Positions 23,939 through 36,768 of a stretch of 64,000 nucleotides of DNA are shown here, piece by piece; position 1 is the first letter of the stretch, and each line of letters begins with the position of its first letter. The notes below the pieces were generated by a model. That model did not search any database, was not told the origin of the DNA, and saw only the letters and a list, made by a program, of their open reading frames with translations. The stretch spans positions 17,001,930 to 17,065,929 of the forward strand of contig NC_082595.1 in NCBI RefSeq assembly GCF_030936135.1, given 5' to 3'. The DNA comes from Gavia stellata. Lineage: Eukaryota; Chordata; Aves; Gaviiformes; Gaviidae. A program made the position numbers and the translations under genes.

Positions 23939-26900
23939 GTCTCTGTATGTTTCATCTGTGCAGAAATACCTGTACTCTTACAGTCACCCACAAGCAGGGT
24001 GCCCTGTGTCCACCTGGGTCTTTGTTTGACAGGGCTCAATGCCCACCTGTGGCATACTCACCATCTGTGTGCTACAAAGCATGAGGATGCTTGGAAAACA
24101 CACTTACCATCCTCTTTCCAACTGCGTGCTGAGTGTTGACCTATCTGCCTACCTCCCAGATTGACTAGGAAAACAGGCAAAATCAGCAGCACTGCTAGGG
24201 CCAGGGTTCTCACCCCAGGCTAGGTGGAGGCCACTGAAAGATGGCTCGGCACGGAAACAGCTGAGAAACAGAATTTCTAGCCGGACAGAGCATCTCCTTC
24301 CAACAGCTTAGGGCTCTCCCTTGCTCTTTGTGAAGCTGCATAGCATGTTGTGGCAAGACATGGGGTGGAAGAATGTATTCAGGAGTGGGTATCAGGTAGG
24401 GGTTGGATGGGGTATGTGCTGATACAACGTGGGCGTATTGACACAGAGTGCATTTACAGTGGCATTTATATGGCTGTGGCATTTAAATTTATGGCGTGTT
24501 ATTTATATTTTTAGTGGAAAGAAGTCTTGGAGGAGTAAAGGCAACGGCATGCATGCAAGTAAGTGCAGACCTGGCAAGATGGATGCTGGTGGATGTGCAT
24601 CTGGGGCATAAGCAGAAGAGCTTGTGCTGGGGAGGGGCATGAATGAGGCCGTGTGTTTGCAGGTGTCTGCAGACAGGGATGCACGGAGGATGTACAAATA
24701 GGTTACATATGCCAGGGCAAGGGTGGTGAGTATTTCTTCGCTGTTTCTGCAGACTCAGCCATTTGTGGTAACAACTGGCAGACTTCTGCAATGTATCATG
24801 CCATTAATGTTTAGGAAAAGTGAAGAAAAAATTACACATGCCTGATCTGTGTCCTTGAGGCACTTGGGAGCTTTCACCATTTAACTAAAAAGAAGCAGGC
24901 ACCTGCACAACAGTGACTCAAAACAAAGTGGCCTTATTACAAAATAGAGTGATTGTACACTGTTCCTTCTCAGACAAGAACTTCAGGGACATCAAATAAA
25001 AGTAGCAGGTGGCAGGTTCAAAGCAAACAACTGGAGGCAGACCTGCACGGAGCATGGGGTTGCACTGGGGAACCCTGTGCCGCAGAACGCTGTGGCTGCT
25101 CAGTATTTACACGGCTCCAGACTTGAAAAGGAAAATGAAGAAAAATACTCCCCAGGAAGCACTGCATGCACAAATGCCTCCTCCGGTTGAGGAAGGTGGT
25201 GAGGTGGGAGGGTTTTCTGGGGTAGGTTGCTGCGTACCAGCCCCATCTCACCCTTCTCTCACGCAGAGTCTGCTCCTGCCAGGGTTCAAGGTGGGCTAGT
25301 GGCTCCAAACAGACATGGTAACTCTGAGTCCTTACAGAGCGCACTCTTCTTGTTATTAACAAAAGCAGTTTAACCGTATTTTGTTTTCTCAGACACAATG
25401 AGTTGATAACAAATGGTTTGGATAAAGCCTAATCCCACTTCCATGGAAGCCTGGGGCAAACCCCCCATTGCCTTCCCAGGAGGTCCTACGAGGCCTCAGC
25501 AGTGACCTGGCCCTCATGTCTTTGATGGTGAGGTTGGGGATGACCTGGTGCATCTACTGAGCTGCTGGCATCAGGGAGTAGCTTGAAACCTGGGCCGCTT
25601 GTTGATCTATCTGCATGGCTGCAAATGGGCATCTTACAGGTCCCGTCTGCCCTGTAGGTCTGCACTGGGTGGCAGGCCGGTGTTCGTGTGCCATAGGAAC
25701 AAAGTGAGTTTGGTTTGAGCACTGTCTCAGGCTTACAATATGTAGATTATATATGTAATATAGTTTTGGGGTGTAGGAATGAGTTAGGAAAGCAAGGAGA
25801 AGTGTCCTCCAGTGATTGGTAACCCTCACATGGGAGCGAGCAAGCCAAAGAGGACGCAGCTGAAACAGCAAGGCTCTGCAAAAAAAGTAACATCAGTGAC
25901 AAGGAGGACATTTAAGCATGTTGGTAGCTCACCATTTCCTGAGCTAGACTTTAGTGGGCTTATTCAAGAAATGGGGTGAGGAAACAGAAGATGTAGACGG
26001 TTTGAGAGCTAGCTCTGGCTGTAGCTGCACGCCAGCCTGGCAGGACTTGACCACATGTTTTCAGTTAACCCAGGACAGGATGTGAAGATAGCTCCGGACA
26101 CATGAGGAACGCAAAAATCTGTTTTCCTTTTTGTGGCTGCTCACATCAGTGCCTGCTGTAATAATAGCTCAGTCTGTTAGTGGGTTGGCCAGCATTGATT
26201 GCATGTTCCTATCTGACACGTTCACAGTGTAGTAGCTCTGAGGTCAGGTGAGTGGAAGAACCGAAAGTGCCATGAGAATGGGGTGCCAAGTGGGTAGACA
26301 AACAGAGACAACCAAGGAAAGCGGTCACCATCCACAGCAGGAGGAAAGTTGCTTTCTACCAAAGGGTCCCCTGGGAGCTCTGCTCTCCTCACCCTGGCAT
26401 GTCCTGCAAACACCCTGAGACGGGCTAGTCAGCATCTGTCCTCGGTGTAGCGTGGCCTTGGAGCACACTGGCATGCTACACCGGTGGGTCACACAGGCAT
26501 TTGCTCCTCACTGAGGGACAGTGGTGCCCTGTATTGCTGGCGTGAGACCTGTCCTTGTGTGCCCACAGCTGTCCTGTTTGTCCACCTGGACCTACTCCTC
26601 TTTTCCCTGGCCTCTGTGAATGCCTCTCCTCCACCTGACCATGTCTTTTTCCAGACCTCCCCAGTTCCTTCACCCTCTCTCCTGGTTTCAGGTTCCTCTA
26701 AGACCCTGCACTGAGCTACCCGGAGGCTTTGGTGCTGGGATCTTGGTGCGATTTCTTTTTCCTCACAAATTTTCTCGTCCTCTTTTCCTTCATTGGCCAC
26801 CTTGTTTTAGACTTTAGTCTTAACAGCAAGAAAGTTTTAACGTAGACAAAACTACATGCCACTCCTGGAAATGGTTGAAGCATCTTTACCAAATTTTTCC

Positions 26901-29900
26901 TAAAAGGATAGCCAGAATCTTCCACCCTGGACAGTTTCATTGCCACTGGGTGACATTTGGCAAGACATTGGCGAGGGTCTTGCCCAACGGAAGGCTGCTT
27001 GGCAAACCCGGCCTTAGGCAGTGTGACCAAGCCAAATGCAGCAGGGCAAAACCTCGATCATATACAGCTCTTTTGAATTCTGAAAAGCCTTTGTCAGATC
27101 TTCAGCACAGAGTCTCCACAGGCCCTGTTTTGAAGAGAGATGTTTTGTCCTTTCCTGGCTTTAAACAGTTCCCCCAAATAAACCCTTTGCTATTTACCGG
27201 CATTGTTTTCTTTCTTGTGTTGGATGCTGATAAATAATCAGACCCATTATATTATATTCATGTCTGCTTTGGTAGAAAATAATTACAACAATTACTACTG
27301 AATCAAAATGCTTCTGTTTCTCCTGGTGTCATTAGCATGTCCCAAACATTTTGTTCTTGTGGTTTAAAGTGCAGTAATAACATACTCCAAGTGCAACACC
27401 CGGTTGAGCGGAGCTTCCCAGCACAGCAAGCTTCCCAGCCATGATTGCCTCCGAGATGCTGCTAATTTTCAGTCACGGTGTCAGACCCTCTTCTACCACA
27501 GGGAGAGCAACTGCTTAGCCTGTGATTTACCCAATTTATTCCGGTAATAACTGGGCTGGCTGTGTAGCCATCTGTCTGCTTTACATGCTCCTCCTGCCCC
27601 CCACCGTGCAGACCGAGCCGTGTCTCTGTCCTTGCGACAGCAGAGAGAGAAGGCATCGCTTTGCCCTGGCCATGAAGCGTGTCTCTGTGCGCTCGGAGAA
27701 GGGTACAAATGTTCCCCCCTCTGCTCTGCCCAGAAGCCGCAAGCAGTGCTGCCCCTTGCTGCTGACCTCTGGGTGCCAGGGCTGCCAGCAGTGGTGCCTG
27801 CTGCAGGTATTTCCACCAGGCAGGGAAGGAAAGATCGCTTTGTAGGTCTGGCACAGTGGGTTATCAAGGCTTTGGCTGCTCCCTGGCCCAAGCCAGGGGA
27901 GCTATGGCCAGTTTGCGAGGGGGAAACTGAAGCAGAGAGCGGCTAAGGCAAGGACCCGACACAAAGATAGTGGAAAGTTACGCATTAGCCTGAAATTGCA
28001 CCATGGATATGAAAACCGTAGTGGTCACATGGCTCTGTCTGTGAAGAAAAACACTGTATTGACTGGATCATTATAAAGCCTTTAATTGAAGAGCCAAGTC
28101 CTCTCTGCCCTGTGTAATGTTATTCAAACAGACCTGCACACAGCTCCTTCAAAGCAGATGTTAGCCAGGGTACAGCCCTGGATCAACAGTCACTCAAGAT
28201 CAGAATTGCTTGAAACCACTGGGTAAAATCAAATATAAATAGAGCAGAGAGCATTTGAAGCAATTACGGTCTCGGGGGAGATTCATTCCCCATAACGAAG
28301 CCAAGAAAAGAGGAGATGATGCATCATTTCTGTAACGCAGCAAGGGCATGCAGAAGCTGGATTACTCAGAAAACTCTGAGCAGCACGTATGGTTCATGCT
28401 AAATCACCTAACCTTTCTATCTCCAGTGGTATTTCTGTGGCTTTCATTACTGTGGTGCTCTACAAACTGTAGCCTTGTGACTGCCTTTGGGAGATGGTGC
28501 AATATCTGAGGTAAATAGGATTCTTGTGCACACCAAAATACTGAATTTTCCCACTATTTTTGAACTGCAGTGGTACTGCACAGAGGAAAGATCCTCACTT
28601 TGGAGCTGAAACACAGAGCAGAGTAAGCAAATCATTTATGTCCTTGGAGAAACTGTTGATTGCACAAAGACTTTGCCCTGCATCTCCAGAGTCTGTCTTA
28701 ATGGTCTCACTGCAAGGAACATCTTCCCCCCGAGGTGCAGGGTGCAATTCCCTAACTCCCAAGGTTGTTTGTCCATAAACGAGGTATTTGCTACCAAATT
28801 TCCCAAGCCCCAGATTCCCTTAGTGCTGGGGATAGGGAGGCTCTGACCACCCAGGCTTGGCCACGGGGCAGCTCGGCCGGCAGCTCAGGCACAGCACTGT
28901 GTCAGCCGACCTCTGTCTAACACTGTCCATGGGTTTTGCCCAGAGCCTCCGCTCCCTCTCACGTTTCCTTGCCACCTCCTGCTTGTCACCAAGCTGCTCC
29001 CCTGCCTGGGCAATGCCGAGGCACCACTCCTCCCCGTGCTACGGAGCACCTCAGGCATGCACCTTGACACGAGGTCCCTGCAGAGCACCAGCAGCGGGTG
29101 CTTGGCAGGACTCACATCACTTGCCCACCCCAGAAGCATTGCTTTCCTTCAGAGGTGGATGCCGTCCCACGCTGCCCGTGGCTGCTTGCAGACTGCGTGC
29201 AGACGTGAGGCTCTGGAACGGCTGGAAAGGAAATCACGTTTTTTCCTGACACCAGAAAGGAATATTTCCTGGGGAGCCGTGGTGCTGGCTGCGTGTGGGG
29301 CGCAGGGGGCCAGGCCTGGGAGATGCCAGGCTGATGTCTTCAGTCTGTTTCCACCCAGGACTGACTTGGGCTTTATAGCTATGGCTGAAATGGAAAGGGA
29401 AGCAGGTGGACAAAGTGTTTGCGCTACCCGGGGTGCTTGACGTAGATACTGCAGAGTGATTAACCACCCAAATTGATGTACCTCTCCAGTCCTTCTCATG
29501 ATTGAGAGCAAACCTGGGAACGCAGGCCAGGAGGGAGCAAGAGCTGCTCCATCCAGCTCCTCCCATCTGGGCTAATCAAGGGGACCCAGCACTTTGGGGT
29601 GGCCCACCAAAGGCACCTCCTGGTGCTGAGCTGGGGATGCTGCCAAGGGCTTCTTGCACAACCAGGCCTTCGCTCAATGAGCGATGCTGCTGCTCTGTGG
29701 AGGTGAGGCTGAGCAAAGCTCTTGGGCTCATTGCAGGATGCTGGGATATGCTCTGGCAACGTGCCATAGACCTTGATCTTCTCAGCTGGGGCCACATGCT
29801 TCGTGGTTACTTGCAATTGCAAGAGGCTGGGTACCACAGATTGGGTAACGCCTCATCCCACCTACCTATGGCATCTTGCAGCTGCCTGGCAAAGCTTTAA

Positions 29901-30759
29901 TCCTTTCCTTACAATAGCCACACAGAAATTCATGTTTTAAGACTTGTACAGGTTGGAAGCCCCCATCACGCTTTGGAGATGCCAGCATTGCCTCTGGCCA
30001 ATGGCTGTGCCTCCTACACAGAGCCTCTTGGTGGCCTGGCCTCGACGCTCCTCCATAACATGAGAGAACAACACATTTTCTTTTGGTGTTGGTGCAGCCG
30101 GACAGTTTATGTACTGCAAAAGAGCGGGGTAGTATTTCTTCCCTCTGAAAAAGGAAGTCTGTTGATCTCTGAATCACTCCATCCCCTCCCTCTGTATCTG
30201 GTAAATAATCTGGGCTTCCTGGGCTTGGGCCAGGAAGAGCAGGGATGGAAATATACAGGGTGTAGCTCAAGTCATCCTTACATATCATGAGCTTGGCTGG
30301 GCCAGTCTGTTGGGGACATGCGGCAGTGCCCACAGTGGGGACTGAGGGATGGGTCCCATCCCTCTCCTCGATGCTGTCTTGAGTCCAGGAGTCCCACCAC
30401 AGCCGCCAGCGTGGACTTGCCCCTGGGTCTGCGAAGGGCAGAAAGACCCTGAGACCAATGCCAGGCAGATGGGGATGTTCCTGGGCTGATGTGGCCTCGA
30501 ACCCGGGATGTCCCTTGAAGACGGTGTACAGAGCATGCGGAGCTGCCCCCAGGCAGGCAGGTCCCCGTGGTGTCCTCAGGCGATGTGAGCCTCCTGCTCC
30601 TCAGGGACTTGCCTGGAGCGGCTGCTTTGCTGAGTCTGGGGCAAAAGAGGGGAGGGCAGGAGGGTGGCACTGGCCAGGGCGACAAACTGCTGTTCCCACT
30701 GTGTCATCAGTTCCTGGAGAGGAAAAGCAAAAGCAAAGAGCCGCTTGATTTCTCTTTCC

Positions 30760-30775
30760 TTTTTTTTTTTTTTTT
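30760..30775. repeat. Poly(T) run
   Basis: Sixteen consecutive T residues in a C/T-rich context. No transposed sequence is recognisable on its 5' or 3' side, so I do not call it a retro-element tail. Confidence 0.9.
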
Positions 30776-33700
30776 CCTCTTTGCTAAGACCAGAGGGAAG
30801 AGTGAGCAGCAGGGACCCATCTGCAGCTCAGAGGCGCGCAGTGAAGCAGCGCCTGTGGCCGAAAGCAGGGCCAGGAGGAAGAGGAGGCGCTTCTCCCCGT
30901 GGGCTTACAACCTCTTGGCTTGCAAAGCAGGAGGACAAAGTGCATCGACAAAATGGCATGGTGCTTGATGTCTGGGTCAGAAAAGCTCCAGCTGGGCCTG
31001 GGCAGCCCCTTCCGCCTCCCCACCCCTTGAGAGCTGGCCAGCAGCCGGGGGCCAAACTGGCACCTCACCCCCCCGCGCTGATGGGAAGGTGAAGGGACCG
31101 TGGGAAAACCCAGCTCTGGCTGGCTGCTGTCAGCTTGGCGGCAGTCGCAGTATAAAAAATATTCCTCCCCCCCATGCCCTCCCCATCCCTGCCGTGGTCT
31201 GCCTCGGCGGTATGAAGGCAGCAGTAGCTGGCTGCCCTGACGGACTGGGGACTGATGGATGAGCCAGCTATCCCGAGTGCCTGCTGGTGGGACATGGGGA
31301 ACAACTGTGGAGCAGAAGATGGGAATTACAGCTGGGTAAACTCAATACTGCGTTAACCCCGTGGGGTGCGAGCGGGGTCCCGGCCTCATGGGCACACAGA
31401 GCACCAGCACTGCTTCGTCCTCCCCGAAGGTGGTGCCTGGCACTGCAGGGACCATCCCCGTTCCACTGGTGGGGTGATAATGCAAAGCCTTCCCTCACCT
31501 TCACCCTGGCTCTTCCCAGGCACTGGGCACCCTGCCATAAAAGCAGCCTTTCCCCGTGTGCCCCTGAGTGCTGCCATTTATTCCGTTACAAGGGGAGAAG
31601 GTGGGCCTGGCGCTTTCAGGGATTTTGGGGTGCGATGCTTGGCAGTCACTGGGGTGGGCTCAGCGGGTGGCAGGACTGGAAACAGATTGGTGACAGATTG
31701 GAAATCACTCACGGTCCAGTGCCCTATGTGCAATAAAAAGTCAGCAGTCCATTTTGGTCAAAGCAAACAGAGCCTTTTGGAAAAGCCTGCCCTAAGAGGA
31801 GATGCTGCTCCCAGAGCATACTACAGCCCCCAGGTAATAACGCTGTAATCAGTGTCAGTGCACACAGTTAACCGCTACGGTATTATCAGCCTCAGAGATT
31901 TCCAAATCCTGAGTAAGGCCCCAAATCTCACAGCACTGGCTTAAAAAATAGGACATTAAAAACTGTGCAGTTTGGAGTCTGATTACTTATCTTCTGTTTT
32001 GATTTTTAAAACTTTCAGATACAGCTGGGCCACATTTTTACCTTCCCTTTGCAGCGCAATTGCAAGGTCACAATAATTACTGCAGAGAAGGGAGTTACAG
32101 GGTTGTTTATTTTTTGAAGGAAGCTGAGATTGTCATATATTTATATTTTACAGGGAGGGGGCTTTAACAGCTCTCTAGGTTCTGTGCGTCTGTTAAAAAT
32201 TGCAGGAGTCACAGATATGATAATAGATTAACCTCAGACCAATTTACGTGTGGGGTTACTGATCACCTGCTCTAAATGAGCTCATTGCAAAAAGGGGACT
32301 TGCCTTTTCAAGGAATTCTGCACATTTGCAGATGTGCCAACAAAGCACTGTTTCCACTGGAAGCGTTGGCAAGAAAGGAGAAAGTGAAGTGAATCCCATT
32401 GTCCAGGACAGCATAAAAGCAGACTGATAAATAATCAGGTTGTGAACCAACTACTTGGCAATAAGTGGTGAGGCAATCGCAGTGCAATGATGACCAATAA
32501 GAAAATGTGATGTCATGCATGGCTCTGCTTTGCCAAAGTGTGCTGCTCCCTGCCAAAAATTGCAAAGAACTGTAAAAATAAATTCATGTTTCAGATGGAG
32601 ACTGAGGCAATAATCATTATGGTGAAGTAGCAATAGAGCTGTTCGTTGGACATCTCAGTTCTTCTCCCAAGGAATACTCTGCCACGCTTTGGTGGGGGAG
32701 GCTGGAAGCTGGGACACAAAGTGAACATTGGCTGCTTCTTTACACGCTCCAGCCTCTGAGCTGCTGTGGAGCTGGAGCAAACCTCGGGGAGACCTTGAGG
32801 GTGGTCCCACAGGGGCCACAGCTTTATGGGTTATGGTCCTGTCCTCCCTTTCTCCTCTCCCAGCTCCTCCATATCAAAGCAGAGAGTGAGCCCTTGGGAG
32901 AGGCTCAGCACAATGTCTCCTTTGAGGGAAGTCAAGAGCTGCATTTTGCTGGGTATTTGAGGGCCCTAGATACTGCTCTGGATTTGAATGGAGATGAAGG
33001 GGCAGGAAGAAGTTAAAAGAAAAAAAGGAGAAATAGTTTGGATAGGACGGAATATGAGCAGCCTGCATGTCATGTGGGTGCTAGCTGAAGGCAATGACCC
33101 ATACCCTTCATCAACACCTCTAAACACCACCAGCCAGAGAGGTCCAGCTGGTCTTTCAGCTGGGGGACTCTGGCCAAGCTAGTCCCCATCTTTGCCTGGG
33201 TTGCATCCCACTGCCCAGATGTGCAAATGTTTGCAGAGAGGTTTGGAGGAAGCTGTTAATTTTTTTCCCCTTTAAACAGAAAAGGTGTTCCCTTAACCAC
33301 ACCCATAGGAGGAGGCAGCTGCTCTTGGCAAAGTGCACCATGCTAAGTGCGCTTGCTGAAAGCATTTTGACTTTGTTTCTAAACATGACCCTAAGTGTAG
33401 TAATTCTCAGCCTTGGCCGCTGGCTGTGTGGTATGGTAGGGGTGTGAGGGGTTGGGAGGACACAGGGTCCATCTAGGGAACAACCAGAAAGGAAATTTCT
33501 GCAGCGGTCCATTGCCATGGCAGGAACAAATGTAAGTAACAGTATAGAGAAGTATAAATATACGGTGTTTAGAGCCCTAAAGAGTGGTTTGCCATCTGTG
33601 GGGAGGGACGGTGCAATTGAAAATGGGTAAATCTTCCCAATGTCCTTGCGGGGAGATCAGAGTCAGAAGGCCAGACTCACTGCTGGACTGAAAATCAAGG

Positions 33701-36609
33701 AACAAGGCTCTCAAATCCCTGGTCCCATGGGATTTGCTCCTGATTTCATGGGCAACCTATTGCTGTGCAGGAACCCCTGGGCCAACCACGTTCCTTGCTG
33801 GGCATTCTCAAAACTGAAACCCCTACAATTGTGAGCCGCTAGCAGTGCTTCCACTTGCCCCAAATTTCTGCTGAGCGGAACCAAGTGCCCCATAGGAACT
33901 GCCAGTCTCCACCCCAGAGACAGCTGCCCTCGCCAGGGAACATGGTGTCATGTCTCATCAACATTTGTGAAACACTTTGGGGTGAATTATAGAAATATAA
34001 TGATACCACTGCTTCTGGGGGAGATTTCCCAAAGCTCCTGACTGATCCAGTCCAACTTCATATTTCCCCTTTCACCACTTCTGTCTGGCAATCAGCACTG
34101 GGCTGCTCTTGGTGGGGTGGCAGGGCTCGTTCGTCTCCCTCACTCAGGGTTAAAAAACAAAATCAGACCCTTTAGAAAGAAAAAAATACTAAAAAGAAGA
34201 AAAAAACGCATAGAGCAGCAGCGCATGTTTGAAATGTATTGAATGGCTTTTGAAAGTGCTTGTTTGCCTGTGTAAGACGGAGGTACCTTCCTCTAACAAA
34301 GCTGCAGGAAAAACCCACCGTCCCCCAAGTTCGGGGCGCTCTGGAGGGCAGCCACGCTGAAATTGTGATTAAGTGTTTTGGGCCATGCCTTTCACTGCAG
34401 CCTGCCAGATAAATATTTACAGCTGACCACGGAGAAGCGGGGAGGACGGAGAGGAGAGACATCTGTAAATTCTTTGGGGCCTTGCTGTGTTTTAACTTTA
34501 ATTTAGTTCTTTTTTGTTGCTTTTCCATCCACACATCATTGTTTCTTTTTCTCAACCCACAGATAGCTAAAGAAGAGATTTTTTGAGAGAAAAAGGTTAT
34601 TTCTAAAACTGCAGGGGACAGATCCTGGTTTCAGTGACCGTGGTATAAAATCCGCAGCTGTGATAAACCAACGCTGCGGAGAGCAGACAACAACCTTTGG
34701 TTTAGTAACTGGCGTAAATGTGATGTAACATTATTGATCTCTGTGGATTTACTCTGAGTCTCATTGACTCCTCCCTTGTTTTCTTCACAGTTGTCCTTAT
34801 CCATAAGAAGTCCGTGCCTATGTGGCTGTAATATGCCAGTAAATCACGGTGTTACACCCACTTCTCAATGGTGTAAATGACTTCCTCTGTTTGGCCTATG
34901 TTCTCAAAAGAAAGCAGTTCCCCGTGCCGTGCCGAGTGGGAGAGGTGGTTATCAGCAGCCCAGAGCATCTCCTCCCACCGACCCTGGCCTGCCAAGGTGT
35001 CCGTAGCAGAGCCCTCCAAAGAGGGGCAACCAAGAACGACACATATAAATGAGGGCCCTCAACCCTGGGGGATCTCTGCATTCTGATGTATGAGTATATA
35101 CATCCTGCTCGGAAACATATGCAGGAATCTGTAGCTATAAAAGCCACTGCACCACCCTGTAATCCAGCCCAGATGTGCCTCTCCTTTCATGGCACACTCA
35201 AGGGACCCCTCAGAGCTGAGGCAGGCAGGGATGGAAAGCATTTTTTAAATTTACTCACCCCAATGAAAAGAGACCCACAGCAGACTGTTCGCAGAGGTCC
35301 AGAGCAAGAAGGCTGGTAGGAAGGATTGACTTCGGGAGGGCGACCAGAGCGTAAGCCAACTGATGCTGGCCCACGCTGTCATCAGATGCCTTCTGAGGTC
35401 ATCAGCATGAGCCAGGAGCCTGGTGAGCTCTGGGTCTCTCTGAGAAGTAGGCGTTAACATGTGCAGTGCAAACCCTGGTCTTGCTTGAGCTCCCAAAGCT
35501 TGGTGCAAAGGTCTGTGCAGGCAGCTGAGCCTCTGGTGATAATACACTGGGGCTACTCACCTCCTTCAAGGCTTTAAACTTGGGAAACAGAGGCCAAGTA
35601 ATGAGACTCTGGGGTGGACTTTCATGCCGATCCGTTTGGGAGAATAGGGGAAAGACTTTACAGTTTGCTGTAGGTCGTATTTGCAAGCAAGCTACCAGGA
35701 TCTCCTCCTCCCCATGTGGTAGCAGCTCAGGCTTGAGATTTATCCCTGCTCTTATGGCTAACCTTCTAAGCAGCCAAAAAGTAGCACTTAAAAAAACTTC
35801 TGCACTGGCTGCAAAGTCATCTGGGAAGTTACTCTTTCTGTTAGTGTCATAAAGCTGCATAGCCCTAAATAGAAAGTGTGGAGGCAAAGATCTCGTCCCC
35901 AGGGCTTTGCAGTCTCAGCGCAAAGAGTGCTGTTATAAAGCACGTCACGAAGTCCAGGAAGGAAATTTATGGCTGGGAAGATGGATAAATGATACGCCAA
36001 GATCAACAGTAGTGGTAATGTTGAAGAGTACTGAGTGGAGTTGCTCCGCTATTACAGGGCTGTAACCACTTCGAAACCTTGGACTGAAACAAGCCAACTG
36101 CTAGAGAGCTGCTGTGGCATCAAGGCCCTGGCATTGGCAACACCAACATGTGAAAACCTGAAGAGGCTGTTTTAATGGAAGGGAGCAGTGCCACATGGCA
36201 GTGACTGTCTTCCCCAACACGATCTTCCTCCTGGTGTCAGCACTGGGTTGTGACAAAGACTGGAGTTTTACAGTCACGCTCTCACGCATCACCTCCCAGT
36301 GATGATGTGACCTCGTGGAGTGCTGACATGGCTCTGACTCTTCATTTGTAGACCATCTGGAAGCCTCTTGGGCCTCCAGATGTGATGAGAGGAGGATTGG
36401 GCTTTGTGTAGCTCTTGGAGGTTTGAAGGAGACATGAATCAAAATCTTTGCAGATTTTTTGCTGCTCCTCTCAGCTTTCCCATCCTTCTCCTTACTTCTG
36501 TTTGACTTTCTTCTCTTCCCTTGACCTAGAAACTAAAGTCACTCCAGTATTTACTTTCTCTGTTCCTTGCCCAAGCTTTTAAGCATGTCCTGGGTCATCC
36601 CTGCTAATG

Positions 36610-36768
36610 GATCACATAAGGGAGTGGTGGAAATCCGTTAGTAGAGGTGTCTTAAAGAAGAGGTTGGACAAACACATGGCAGGAGCAGTGTAGGGATAGC
36701 TGATACTGTCTTGGGACCAGTATTGGACTAAACAACCTCCTGGGGTCTTTTCCAGCCCTAATGTCTGA
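36610..36768 (+). mobile_element. Old CR1-like LINE 3' relic
   Basis: Segments resemble the 3' end of older amniote CR1 families: AGAGGTTGGACAAACACATG, then TAGGGATAGCTGATACTGTC and GGACTAAACAACCTCCTGGG followed by GTCTTTTCCAGCCCTA. The wording differs from the younger bird CR1 copies at 42.5 and 50.5 kb, so this is an older or different subfamily. It is truncated at the 5' end with no clear tail repeats. Confidence 0.6.

Larger units (their letters stand above)
22471..36609. other. Intergenic sequence without a recognisable gene
   Basis: I see no supportable exon. GC-rich parts (27.5-31.5 kb) give many overlapping open frames on both strands with no domain, which is expected by chance. The contents are a homeodomain-site cluster (23688-23765), a CA/TG microsatellite (23890-23938), a T-run (30760-30775), weak MIR-like traces (about 27893-27975) and a LINE/SINE-tail-like stretch near 33955-34005. 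AT-rich blocks at about 28.0-28.4, 31.8-32.3 and 34.4-34.8 kb could be conserved noncoding elements. Confidence 0.5.

Noticed and set aside
27493..27891. Overlapping open frames on both strands in the 27.5-31.5 kb GC-rich region
   Set aside because: Frames of 100-150 codons occur in all six frames there. None shows a domain or consistent splice sites.
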